From assembly GCA_016758965.1 (NCBI GenBank), contig JAEPRB010000062.1:1-64000 (forward strand): DNA of 64,000 nucleotides. The letters run 5' to 3'. Positions 38,311 to 49,405 of this stretch are shown piece by piece. Below the pieces are notes generated by a model. It was given only the letters and a program-made list of their open reading frames with translations. It had not been told where the DNA came from and ran no database searches. Made by a program: the position numbers and the translations under genes. Source of the DNA: Circinella minor (taxonomy: Eukaryota; Mucoromycota; Mucoromycetes; Mucorales; Lichtheimiaceae). How positions within the stretch are numbered: the first letter of the stretch is position 1; the number at the start of each line of letters is the position of its first letter.

Positions 38311-38666
38311 TGTGTGTAAAAAAACAGGGGGAAATTGGAGACTGAGTTGGTAAAAATCGGAAAAGATAAGATACCTCTCCTGTATGTTTACTATTAAAAT
38401 TGGAAATAAACAGCAATAAATAAATTATATTATTTTTCTCTTTTGAATATCGACGTGATTTTTTTTAATAAAAGAAATAAGAATATATACCGAGCATGTC
38501 GAGCTAAATGTTCACTTCGTGTAAATACCATACGACAATCACCATAACCAGTACATTGGAATAATCTCTGTTTATGATTATTATTGATACTATTTGTATT
38601 ACTACTAGTAGTAATAGTATTAACTGTACCATTGGCACTATTACTTCGTGGACGATAAGGTGGCAT
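37519..38666 (-). CDS. C2H2 zinc-finger transcription factor with two tandem fingers (Usv1/Rsv-type)
   Basis: Three exons (38491-38666, 38375-38390, 37519-38100) give 257 residues. Finger 1 is [20 protein letters not shown] followed by RHARKH, and finger 2 is [20 protein letters not shown] followed by HTQTH. The linker is HTGEKPF. Finger specificity residues (RSEHLARH and [10 protein letters not shown]) resemble stress or carbon-response factors such as yeast Usv1/Rgm1 and fission-yeast Rsv proteins, which bind CCCCT/AGGGG-like elements; this is by analogy. The middle exon is only 16 nt and encodes the linker RKHTGE, so skipping it would break the DNA-binding domain. The C-terminus is Ser/Asn/Gln-rich. 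It is a nuclear protein. Confidence 0.85.
38264..38318. repeat. (TG)n microsatellite in an intron
   Basis: A nearly perfect TG tract of about 55 bp with one TATG interruption lies in the second intron of the zinc-finger gene, between the 16-nt microexon and exon 3. Confidence 0.85.
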
Positions 38667-39414
38667 ATTTAACTACTTCACGATAAAATACAATGAAAAT
38701 GAAAAGAGAGATAAAGAAAAAAGAAAAAAAAAGAAGATGAAAAGGAAAAAAGAAGAAAAAATAAGAAAAAATAAGAAAAAAGAAACATTTACACACATAT
38801 AAACAGTAAGACTTTCAACAAATTTTGTAAATATGCACTATAGCCTTCTGTTTGGGGTCTTGTGCAAAATAAGACGCGACCTAAAAAGGAGACATCTTTC
38901 GAAGGGGGGGGGAAGTTTGGTTAGAAAGAAATAAGAGAGCCGCGATCCGCATGGGCGTGGGATACTTTTTGTTTTTTTTTTTTGTTTTTCATCACGCAGA
39001 CCATCTTAAATAATTTGAATTTTTCTTTGGGGGAAAGAGATGTGAATATAATAAATCATTTGCGTTGCTGGGTGGGTAAAAAAAAAAGGCAAGGAGATCC
39101 ATTAACTTGATTAAGTCCCCAGACCATTCAAAAAGAGCTTTTTCCTTTTTTTCTTTATTAATTGAAAATAGTGTCATAATGTCGAAATTATTATTATTTT
39201 CTTACATATAAAAAAAAATGTATGTGTTATGTGGTTATTATGACGCGATGAAATGATTATACTAATACGATTGAATGATGAATGACGATATCTAAACTTG
39301 AATACGAACTTGACTACTACTACTGCTACTACTACTAACTACTAGTCCTATTGCTAGTACGATAATGATAATAAAAAAAATGATTGATGCTGATTGTTGA
39401 TGATTATAAACTTA
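38667..39414. other. Promoter of the zinc-finger gene and 3' flank of MAF1
   Basis: A-rich (GAAAAAATAA-type repeats near 38700-38790) and G-rich tracts (38905-38912). No gene is recognised. Confidence 0.4.
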
Positions 39415-40762
39415 TTACACTTCCATATCTCCCATGACCATGTAATCGTGTCTCCGTCGTCTAAAAAAGAAAAATAGAATCCCCCCCCCAAAAAAAAACG
39501 CAAGGTCCACCCGCGAAAGGACCATAAAGAAAAGACAAAAAAAAGTTAGTGTGATTCGCGGCGATCTCTTTATTTTCCACCTAATTATCATATCATAAAT
39601 TCTCATTCTCATCATATCACCCAATTTTCCCTTTCCCACCAAAATAATAATCTACATTTTCCCTTTCCCCCCTTTTTTTTTTGTTTTTCTTCTCGAATAA
39701 TGAAATAATAAACAAATTAACTTACCGAGCATTATCATCCATATCATCATCATCATCTTCTTCTACTTCATCATCCTCATCTGCAGACATATTGGCAATA
39801 CTATTATATATAGTAATTATTATTATTATTATTATTATTATTTATTATGAATATTGTTTCACACACAATCAATGATTAATTTTACCTTTGACTTTTTACT
39901 GAGAAAAATACCATTCGTTTCAATTTCCGGTTAAAAAAGAAATAGTTCATTGACCATCTAAATATATATAAGAAGAATTTCAAAGAAGTATAAAGAAGTA
40001 TTAAGAAAAATTGTTATTTCATTTCATTTAAATTCATATTACTTACAAATAACCATCTTCATTCATTGGATCTTCATCAATATCAGGACTATACATATAT
40101 ACATCACATTCATGTAATCGTACTAAATCATCCAAAGTATCCCACATTCTATATAATATTTTTTATTTATTAGTTTATATATCTATTCTTCATTCTATAT
40201 TCGTTTCAATGAATAATAATAATACTACTCACCGATATTTATTCACAATAAAATCATTTCCAAGGTTAAATAAAGTTGTATTCACAGAGTTAATAACAAG
40301 GTCAAGTGAAGGTTGTTTGCTAAATTGGTCTGGTCGTACATCACTAAAATCATGTTCAGGAAATGACGCATTAAGTGTTGCTAAAAGATAAAAGAATGTT
40401 TTACGAGGTGCTGTTTCATTTAATCGTCCAAACGGTGAAATGATGTTTAAATCGTCTGGTGATATTGAACCTGGTGTTAAGTCATTACTTGTATATCGAG
40501 ATTCAAGTTGTCTGAATAGTTTCTTTTCGGAACCTGCTGATTTACCTATAAAATAATAATAATAATAAATACTACATTAAGTTTTTTTCATTCCTTTTTT
40601 TCTAATCGAGTGAAATAAGTAAATAAAAAAAAAAGAAAAGATATAAAAAAAAGGGCACTTACAAGAATAAGCTTCGACCCTTCCATTAAGAATACATTCA
40701 GGAGTTTCCCATCGAAAAACAGTATTTAACTGTTCCAAAGAATCTATTTCCAGGAACTTCAT
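39415..40762 (-). CDS. MAF1: MAF1, repressor of RNA polymerase III
   Basis: Six exons (40663-40762, 40233-40545, 40047-40148, 39886-39957, 39726-39800, 39415-39460) give 235 residues. The N-terminal box MKFLEIDSLEQLN and the A-box end GRVEAYSCK match MAF1. The central PRKTFFYLLATLNASFPEHDFS, the acidic CDVYMYSPDIDEDPMNEDG and the C-box WSMNYFFFNRKLKRMVFFS are all diagnostic. MAF1 binds Pol III and TFIIIB under stress and poor nutrition to stop tRNA and 5S transcription; TOR/PKA phosphorylation controls its nuclear entry. The acidic tail (Asp/Glu-rich, exon 5) is typical. A short basic end (RRRRHDYMVMG) is encoded by the last 46-nt exon. It shares a 342-bp promoter with the F-box gene. Confidence 0.95.
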
Positions 40763-41104
40763 TGTAATAACTTCTGTTGTTGTTGTTTTTTTTTGGGGGG
40801 AGGGGGAGGGGAAGACAAGGAGAAGGGGGTTAAGTATAGATAATAAGTTCTTTCTTAAAAAAGTACTATGTAGGCTTTTCTTGGAGAAATGGAAAAAAAG
40901 GTAATCAGGTGAGAGAAACTGGTGTGAACAAATGTTCCGAATTGTTGAACTTGAAATGTCTCAGAAGTTAATGCAGCGCTCCACTTTATTAATGCTTTAA
41001 ACTCCAAAATCTTTTTTCCTTTGGACCAATCAATCCTCTCTTTTTTTCCATCTTCTTCTTTATACTATACTATACTAATATTATTATATAATCTATATAT
41101 TATT
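40763..41104. promoter_or_regulatory. Shared divergent promoter of MAF1 and the F-box gene
   Basis: 342 bp between divergent start codons. It contains a G-rich run (about 40794-40830) near MAF1 and a pyrimidine-rich tract (41035-41065) near the F-box gene. No factor site is assigned. Confidence 0.45.
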
Positions 41105-42513
41105 ATGTTATTCCTTGAACTTCCTAATGAGATCTTGTGGTGTATTTTACATTTTGTACCACCACAAGACTCCCTTGTTTTCTTAAAAACTTGTAAATCT
41201 TTATATCAATTAAAAAACGACGAATTATTTTGGCGTGAATTAGCACGACATAATGGAATTATATATCTTCATCCAAATCAAACTTGGTGGCAGCTTTATG
41301 TTTCGGGTGATCTAAAAAAGACATGTTCTCATATTCATTCTTCTTATCGTTTTTTAAATGATCAAATTATAAAGCAAGATAAATGTGATTTATTTTGGAA
41401 TACTTTATTACTCATTTCTGCTGATAGCAGTGGTTATGATACTAATCATCACCAAGAACAAAAAAAAAGTAATTGTTGCCAAGAACAAAAGATAAATGGT
41501 ATTTGCTTATATCCTAATTGTCAATTCAAAGGTTGTGGTGATGCTACTTTTGCACCGGAATCAAATCCGGGCCATTTACGTGAACATTATCATGCGACAG
41601 GTCATACGTTGGTTCTTAAATTATCATCTTTACATTTTTGTGAATTATTTTGTTATGCGTGTAACAAGCCTGGTAAACAAAGGGGAAACAAGGAATTGTC
41701 ACATGTTGTGGTCTGTGTGTTTTTTTTTAATGTGACATTTAATTATATATCTTGTAGTAGGATTTTGGGGATTCCCAAGCATGGATAAACCAATAGGGGA
41801 ACGATATTTAGTCCGTCGTATTGTACAATCACTTATGAATACATTACCGACAGATCAAGAGTTAAAAAAGAAGGTTATTGAACGTCGTCGTGCAATTGAA
41901 CGAAGATTAGTTTGGTCTCAACAAAGTCATGAAGATTCCTATATTATAGAACGAAAATGGTTTATGAGATGGAATGAATTTTTATTTGGTGAGTTTTCTT
42001 CAATATAATTACGGTATGTATACATATACATACTTAATTGCTATGATTTTTCATGCTAAATTGCGGATAATATATATTTGTATATAGAAAAATCGGATCA
42101 AATTCCAGACCATTTAACAAACAAAACCCTTTTTAAGCACCATGACGTGAAAGAACTACGCTCCGATATTGAACTGGGAACCGACTTTGAACTAGTCGGA
42201 GGAGTAGTACGGAGTTATATTGAACGTGTTTATGACATCGATGGACCCGTCATTTCCGCATGTAAGTTCATGAGTGTTTTGTATTTCTTTCCCGAGTCGC
42301 TCCGTATACTTTATGATACCCCACATTTTTGGTTTACTAAGACCCTTATGCTCATTGATGCTTTCAAATATTAAAACAAAAGAATATACTAATTTGTTTA
42401 TTTGTTTAGATGAACTCCAATGGAAACCAGAATATCGTAAAATAAGCGAGTCTATTTTATTTAGACGGCATATAATGCAACGAGGTCCTCAAGGTGTACC
42501 GACTGATCTTTGA
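41105..42513 (+). CDS. F-box protein with ZnF-UBP and DUSP-like domains, no protease domain
   Basis: Four exons (41105-41672, 41761-41988, 42088-42261, 42410-42513) give 357 residues. Residues 1-45 form an F-box (LELPNEILWCILHFVPPQDS), which recruits substrates to SCF ligases. Residues about 74-187 carry a ZnF-UBP fold: CSHIH, CLYPNCQFKGCG, then GHLREHYHATGHTLVLKL and CELFCYACNK, with the Cys and His ligands of that finger. In other proteins this finger binds the free C-terminus of ubiquitin. Residues about 230-335 look like a DUSP domain (IERKWFMRWNEFL, PDHLTNKTLF, DFELVGGVVRSYIERVYDI). No USP Cys or His box is present. I start at 41105; the upstream frame lacks an ATG. The second exon uses the second of two adjacent TAG acceptors. 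Confidence 0.8.
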
Positions 42514-45373
42514 CGTAGTCATGATGGTATATAATTATAAGCAATTAAATGTTATAAAGATTTTAATTTATTCGCAAACAGATTGTAGGTTTGATTTTAC
42601 TCCACTTGAAATTATTTTACACAGGGGCAAATCAAATGCCTGTTTTTAATTTTTATTACATTTTTTTTTTTTTTTTTTTGTAAGTTTGAATCTATCGTCA
42701 ACAGCAGTGTCGTTGGAATTCTTTTAAAGATATTTAAGATATGAGAAAAAAGACTCTTGTTGAAGCACTACCATTGGTATAGGTGTTTTTCAGTGTCGGT
42801 TTTTTCAATAATTTTGCGTTTCACTGTAATTATTTGCGTAACCCATGAAGGATTCTGGGTTGTCTGAGGAACAAATTTGAAGCTTCTTTTTTAGGCAAGG
42901 ATCCAAAAACCGACTTCGCATTAATCCAGCCAATACAAGTCATCCTTAGTTACTCGTTTGACACACTCAACCTGTAACTTTGAACACCTATTATATTAAT
43001 TGATATTAAGCTCTAAAGTAAAGTAGTAATTATAGTTCTACTAATAAAATGTCAACCACTTTTTCTTTAATTTTCTTCAGCTAAAAAAAAAAGGTACCGA
43101 TCTATTTGTGTCGCCTTGCAGTATATCATTGATGTGAATATTGTTATAGTGTTATCACTGACATTGTTTTATTTATAGTCGTTGCTTCATGTGTATCTGT
43201 GAATAGACAATCTTGATATCAATCAGTATATGGTAAATATATGGAAGAACGCAAATAGATTTATGACGAAGATTTGAAATGCAACCCTAGATAAAAGCAA
43301 GATTATAGACCATAAAACAGGTTTCACGGTTGATAATATGAGGGGAAACAAAATGAATACATCGCGATTACGTAAAAGCATTTATTTCTCCAGATATTCA
43401 CTCTGGAGATGTGAGCCGATCATTTATGGTTAAACGTGCTTCCATACTACTACATATCATATATTGGAATGAATCAAACAAATAGAAATCATAATGTCAA
43501 AACCGAGAAATTATTTTCAAATCTTACTTTTTGTAATTTGGTGAATAACATACGGTATCCAGCAGTTAAGGATATAATAAACCGATTACAAATGTTTTGA
43601 TTCAATAGATGTCTCAACTAGAAAAGCTTACAATACAGCAGATGAAAATGAATAATGGATCTATCTCTGATGCTGTATTTTAACAAACGCTAGTGGGAAA
43701 TTTCTATATATATATATAGAGGGAAGTGTTTTGATATAGGGGCTTGTAGTTAGGACTATGTATCGTCGTTTATGTATATATATATATACATCAGATGCGT
43801 GAGTCAGCAAGTTTCCAAGATAAAAGTAAAAGTTTTATTCCTATGACTATTAACAAACAATTTAGATAGGTATATATTACAACACCTTTGTTATGATTTA
43901 TTAGATATCTACTTTCCATAATTAATAAAGTAACCGAAATTTTTGATCTGTTTGTATACACGAAATGCACACAAAGAGAATGAAAAATCAACATCTGTTA
44001 ATGCATTTTACTTTTATTGTTATTATCATGATATATATAATCGAACATGTTTATCCCAACAAACATTTATATATGTTCATCGCTTGACATTGATTATACT
44101 GCTTTTATATTGAATTATAATAAGCTGCTCATGACAAAAAAAAATATAGAAAAAAAAGAAGATACGTGATATAATGATTATGGCTAGCATGATTTTTATC
44201 TAATATTTTATATTTTAAATTGCTTTTGCCCGAGGAAAAACAAAAAATAATGAATTGTTTAAACTTACCTTCCGCTAGTTATTAAAATAACTTGAAAAGC
44301 CTACTTTAGTTACAATAGGGCTTTAATTCTAATAATAAAAAGCTAGTCAGCGCATTTGCAAGAAACTCAAGGAATAATAAAGATAGTAGTGAAGATAAAA
44401 TTGTTTATCATAGTGAGGATGGGAAGGGTACTCCCTTCTATTTAAAGTTTTGACAACAGGGTGATGATAACAATCGTCATGTGAGCAGTATTATAGAAAA
44501 TCTAATTTTGAGATCTATACAAATAATGCTAATTTGGTAATGCTTTAAAAAAAGTTTCACTCACTCACTCACTTCTCGCAAAAGTTTGATAAGTATTTAA
44601 TAACCTGTATCATTATTATTAGTGTTTCATCTCAGTCGCATAGATACAATAGAAATAAATATGCAAAAGCTGGGTGAGTTTATTTACCAAGTAGACGGGG
44701 TTACGATTGTTGAAACTACTCGCGTTTACAGATATAGTAAAAAAGAAATCTGCCGTTTTGCATGTGTGTATGGTCATCTAGAGAGAAGAGAGGTAGAATA
44801 ATTTTAATTTTTAGGAATGTTGAACCTTTGGTAAAACAGTTAATAAAAAAAAAGCCATAAAATGACGTATAGGATGTCGATATAAAAAAAAAATACAACT
44901 TCTTTAATATAATCTGTTTGTACTACAAAACGCTAAAAATAAGGTGTTGACCGGAATTCAAACAAAAAAAAAAAGTTCACAAAACTGAAACAACAAATAA
45001 ATGATGCTGTAGTTTTTGATTTCTTCAGGGGATGAGAAACTAAGTAAATAACTTAATCATTAAACACAATTCACACAGCAAGATTAAAATTATTTATTTA
45101 CATGACAATCTATTTTATAGTACACCTATTCCTAAGATGGATCTAAAGATCTTTTCCCTGTATGAAAATAAATAGTTACCTTCCAAGCGAACCATGTTGC
45201 TGGTATTTAAGAACCCAATTGTCAAAAGGTCAGCTTAAGCAAGTAACATTAGAATGCCGCCCGAAAATTTGCTTAAAAAACCCTATTTCACTCCAAAAAA
45301 AAAAAAAGTTTTATTCTCACAAAAAAAAACCCAAAACTTTTTTTATTATCCTTTTCCACTATAACATATAAAA

Positions 45374-45404
<31 letters not shown>

Positions 45405-45564
45405 ACCACCTCACCAGAGACAGAGAGAGAGCGAGAGAGAAACTCAAAAAAAGGGGGAAGGTGGTAACAATAACGACGACAACTATAACAACAAATAGAA
45501 CGAAAAAAAAATCTCTTTCAACGACGACAACAAATCATATATAAAAAAGACAACACTCAAGTAC

Positions 45565-45602
<38 letters not shown>

Positions 45603-45683
45603 TACAAGGTGGTCGTTTGCGCGTTTTAATTAATAAATCAACAAAAAAATAATAACGGAAAGTGGTGTTTGCGCAATTGGTCG
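42514..45683. other. Gene-poor spacer of about 3.2 kb
   Basis: AT-rich DNA with a poly-T run at 42660-42680, several (AT)n tracts and a perfect 8-bp inverted repeat TCTCCAGA...TCTGGAGA near 43390-43412. Apart from one relic (separate entry) I see no coding-like frame, tRNA or other RNA gene. The last 250 bases, with (AT)n at 45572-45601 and purine-rich DNA, are the likely promoter of the PHD-finger gene. Confidence 0.4.
42792..42977 (+). pseudogene. Short coding-like relic
   Basis: A 62-codon plus-strand stretch has one in-frame TGA and otherwise normal coding composition (ILGCLRNKFEASFLGKDPKT then DFALIQPIQVILSYSFDTLN) before TAA. There is no family match. It is probably debris of a gene or element. 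Confidence 0.2.
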
Positions 45684-48291
45684 ATGAAAAAAAGAGAGAC
45701 ATCATTATCTGACTCTGATATATCGTTGCAATTGTCTGATGCGTCACCGTTATCGTCTGATTCTTTCAGCGAAGAAGACGAACCTTATGCTCATGGACGA
45801 TTTCCGGATATGAAAGACAATAATAGCAATAATAATAATAAAAAGAAAAAAAAGAAAAAAGAAGAATATTGTATTTGTCGTAAAGGTTATGACGGCAATG
45901 AATTCATGATTGCTTGCGATGCATGTCAAGGTAAGTTAATATATATTTCTACTTTATACAAAGTTAGGAAGGGAAATACTAAATTAAAAAAACAAACAAA
46001 CAATAAAACTTAATCATGTGTAAATATATATAGAATGGTTTCATGGGCGATGCGTTGGTGTCAGTCCAAGTACAGTGACAGAGCAATATTTTTGTACTGC
46101 ATGCACAACTAAGCACCGTCGCGAAGCTGAAGCAAAAAAAGCAGCAAAAGAAAAAGCAGATGCAGAAACAGCAAAACTATTAGCTCAGGCAAAAGCAGCA
46201 GCAGCTCAAGCAGCAGCATTAGCTGCAGAAGTAACAGAAAAAAAAGGTCGTAAAGGCAAAGGTAAGAAAAAAAGCCAATTTTTATTCTATTGAAATAAAA
46301 ATAATAATCTTTGATAATAATGCATATATTCTGTACATATGAAAAAATATATATATTTAGGTGGTCGTAATAAAAAAGGACGTCGGAAAAAGGAACCTGT
46401 CAAATTACCCGAAGTACGAATTTCATTGGTACACGAAGAAGAAGATTTGGATGATATTTGTCCTGTTTGTGATACTGAATGTACTTGTGGAGCAGCAACA
46501 ATTTCATCCGAACCTATTGATATTACGATAGATGATATCTCAACGACTCATATTACCAACGATAATAACAACGACAACAATACAACGATCGAAAAACCTG
46601 TTGCCACTGATATTTGGAAAGTAGCAGCAGCTGAAGAGGAGAAAATATCATCCAACAATAATAATAATGATCAAGTAGTTGTCGTAGAAGGATTTGAAGA
46701 GGAACATCCGGTTGATAATAAGAAAAGTCGACGGAAATCTAAAAAGAAAAAGCCAGCAAAAACTTTACCATTACCGCCATCACCACCACCACCACGCGTT
46801 CTAGAGCAAAAATATAATAGCGTTGACGATAGTGACAGCGATGACAATGAATCACTTTTAATGTTATCCGATAATAAGACTGATGTAGAAAGCAGGACTA
46901 CTGGATCATGCAATTCGAGTATACATATTGATTCTGGTGACGATGAAGATTTAGAAAGAATCGAGGAACAAGCGATTATTGAAGAAATGGAGATCCAGGA
47001 AAGTGGGATTGATGACGATGACGAAGATGAAGATGACCTTGATGAAGAAGAAGAGGATGACGATGAAGAAGAAGAGGATGATAGTGATGATGAAGCATAT
47101 TATTATTATGCTGATGATGACAATGATATAACCAATCACAGTGATCACAGTTATAATGATTTGTTACTACAACAACAGCAAGGGAGTGACAATGAAGAAA
47201 TCGAAGATTATCCTGGATACGATGGTCCTAGTGGTGGGTGGTCAACTTCAGAAGAAAGCGACGATGAAGATGATTATGAAATGCATGATTATGAAAATGA
47301 TGATGATGAAGAAGATAAACGGGAAGAAGATGATACCACACCTCAAACGACGGATGATAATGGGGTTTTATTTGACAGCATTGCCGCAGCATTCATGCAA
47401 ATTTTGGCACCTTTGACAGATAGCAGTCACGTGGACTTGAACACATTTGGGTTGGGAACCGAGAATATGGGTAATGGACGACGACCTTCTTTACCTAGTA
47501 GTGCAGTATCAGCTCATGGCGGTAATAGTACAGATGAATTCGAATCACTTGGTGCATTAGCAACATTACCAATTCAACAAACTTCCCATCTGGATACTGT
47601 CAAGGAAGAAATAGAAGAAGAGGAGGAGGAGGAGGAGGAAGAAGAGGAAGAGGAGGAAAAAGAAGAAGAAGAAGTAGTAATTATGGATGAAGAAGATACT
47701 GGAAATTCAGTCGAAAGTAATGTTGGTCCATCATCCATTGCTGAAGAAAATTCGTTATCAGCACTTGCAACAGCGGCTGCTGCAGCATTAACACAGCAAA
47801 ATTTTCAAGAACAATTATTGGAACTTGTAACAGCAGCAGCAGCAGCAACTGCTACAACAACTCAACAATCATCATCATCACCCTCATCATCAGCACCCAC
47901 CACACCTTCAGTCCAAGATATTGTCATTGATGACAATCATAAACGTAGTTCAGCAACAGTAACTTCGACTAATAGTACTACGTGTCATAATACAATGGAA
48001 CAACATCATAATAAAAAACGACGAGTATCTAATGCCAGTAATTCAAGTATTTGTTCCCAGGTGGAAACAAATAATAACAATAGTAATAGTAATATTAATA
48101 ATGAACCCGTATCAATGGATGAACTTGTGGATACATCGCAACTATACACACAGTCCTCATCAAGGTCACCTTCCCCTGATCCTGATGAACTAGATACCCG
48201 ACTGTCCCGTGATTTGTCCCGTTGGCAGCGTGTCCCTATCGGTGCATTCCGTTTAATGCGATCCAAAAACAAACTTTGGCTTGAACGTTAA
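45684..48291 (+). CDS. PHD-finger protein, very acidic, likely chromatin reader
   Basis: Three exons (45684-45930, 46034-46261, 46361-48291) give 801 residues. Residues about 60-112 form a Cys4-His-Cys3 PHD finger: YCICRKGYDGNEFMIACDAC, then EWFHGRCVG and YFCTAC. The aromatic and acidic positions resemble Spp1/CXXC1-type fingers that read H3K4 methylation; the ligand is inferred. An Ala/Lys-rich helix and basic GRKGKGGRNKKGRRKKE patches follow. Then comes a small CPVCDTECTCG cluster, long acidic runs encoded by GAA/GAG/GAT repeats (about 47000-47130 and 47605-47690), and Ser/Asn tracts. The last 30 residues (SRWQRVPIGAFRLMRSKNKL) look conserved and folded. The start is the first ATG after a long pyrimidine- and AT-rich leader. 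Confidence 0.85.
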
Positions 48292-48741
48292 CATATCTTT
48301 CCCTTCCCTTCCCCCCCTCGCTCACAAACAAAAAGTTGTATTTTTTTTTTCTTTTCTCTTTATTACTCATAAAAAAAAAGTATCATATTCATTATACATT
48401 ACATATATATTTATACTCTTTCGCATTTCAACCATTCCTTTTTTCCCCCTCTCTCTTTCCAATTCCATTTCCTCTTTATCACTTTCTACCTATACGATTT
48501 ATAATCTACCCGAAAAAAAACACAAAAGGAAAAGAAGGGAAAAAAGTCCCCCCCCCCTTTGTACAAAAAAAAAAAAACAAGTGGTTGTACATTAATTATA
48601 TAAAAAAAAAGCACACACATTTTATACACATTATAAATATATAAACACATTATTTTACACACATCTAAAAACATGCACAAAAATTCATGATTATCCCATT
48701 ATTAAATATTATACAGTATTATTATCAATTATTATTATCAA
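48292..48741. other. Convergent 3' flanks of the PHD-finger gene and PET100
   Basis: 450 bp of pyrimidine-rich then A-rich DNA with a C-run at 48549-48557 and poly-A tracts. It is consistent with two converging 3' UTRs, and no gene is seen. Confidence 0.5.
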
Positions 48742-49201
48742 TTATTGTTTGTTTTCTTGTTGTTGTTGTTGTTCTCGATATTGTTTCCATCGTTCCTCTC
48801 GTTGTGCTTTCATAGTCTCTAATGCTCCTTTTACTTCATCAGACGTAGTTGGTGGTTTCTATTAGTAGTAATAGTAATAATCCAATTAATCTTATTTATT
48901 AGTATAAAGTATCACCTTTTCTCTATTTTCTCTATTTTTTTTTCTCTCTCTCTCTCTCTCTATTTTTCTAAATATAAGATACATACATAAGTAGTTTCAT
49001 AATCAGGCCAAAACTTTAAGCTTTTGACATGGTTATTATAGAAATCAGGTCCACCAAAATAAAGCATAACACCTACTGGGAAAAATACATAGAATCCAAA
49101 CTATATTCATATATAAAATAAATAATTGAAACAAATTTCTTTCTCTTTTGATAGTTCAATTATTGAATTACCTTAACAACTTCTAATCGAGGTCCACCCA
49201 T
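48742..49201 (-). CDS. PET100: PET100-like cytochrome c oxidase assembly factor
   Basis: Three exons (49172-49201, 48987-49100, 48742-48858) give 86 residues. The N-terminus MGGPRLEVVKFGFYVFFPVG begins with the conserved Gly-Pro-x-Leu-Glu and a single transmembrane segment. YFGGPDFYNNHV and FWPDYETT follow, and the C-terminal half is a charged helix (ALETMKAQREERWKQYREQ). PET100 is a small inner-membrane protein that helps assemble complex IV in mitochondria. It has no cleavable presequence by family, which fits here. The first exon encodes only 10 residues. The first-exon ATG is 204 bp from the divergent SNU66 start. The C-terminal Gln run is a CAA repeat. Confidence 0.88.
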
Positions 49202-49405
49202 TGTTTTGTAACTTTTATAGTTTATGCTTTTTTGAAAATAAAAAACGTATGAGTTAAAAAAGAGAGGGTTCGTCGGGGTACACAAAGCCACTGTAGTTGG
49301 GCAGGGTTGGTAGGCATTAAAATGCCGCAGGACATTTTATATAGAAACGGGATTGAAATTCGAGGTTCGTCTTTTTTTTCTTCTTAACTCACATAATCTA
49401 TTATC
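49202..49405. promoter_or_regulatory. Short shared promoter of PET100 and SNU66
   Basis: Only 204 bp separate the two divergent ATGs. It contains a moderately GC-rich patch (about 49265-49330), unlike most intergenic DNA here, that may hold the core elements for both genes. Confidence 0.45.

Noticed and set aside
43390..43412. Perfect 8-bp inverted repeat TCTCCAGA/TCTGGAGA as a possible terminator or RNA element
   Set aside because: Isolated short hairpin in a eukaryotic intergenic region with no adjacent gene or conserved context.
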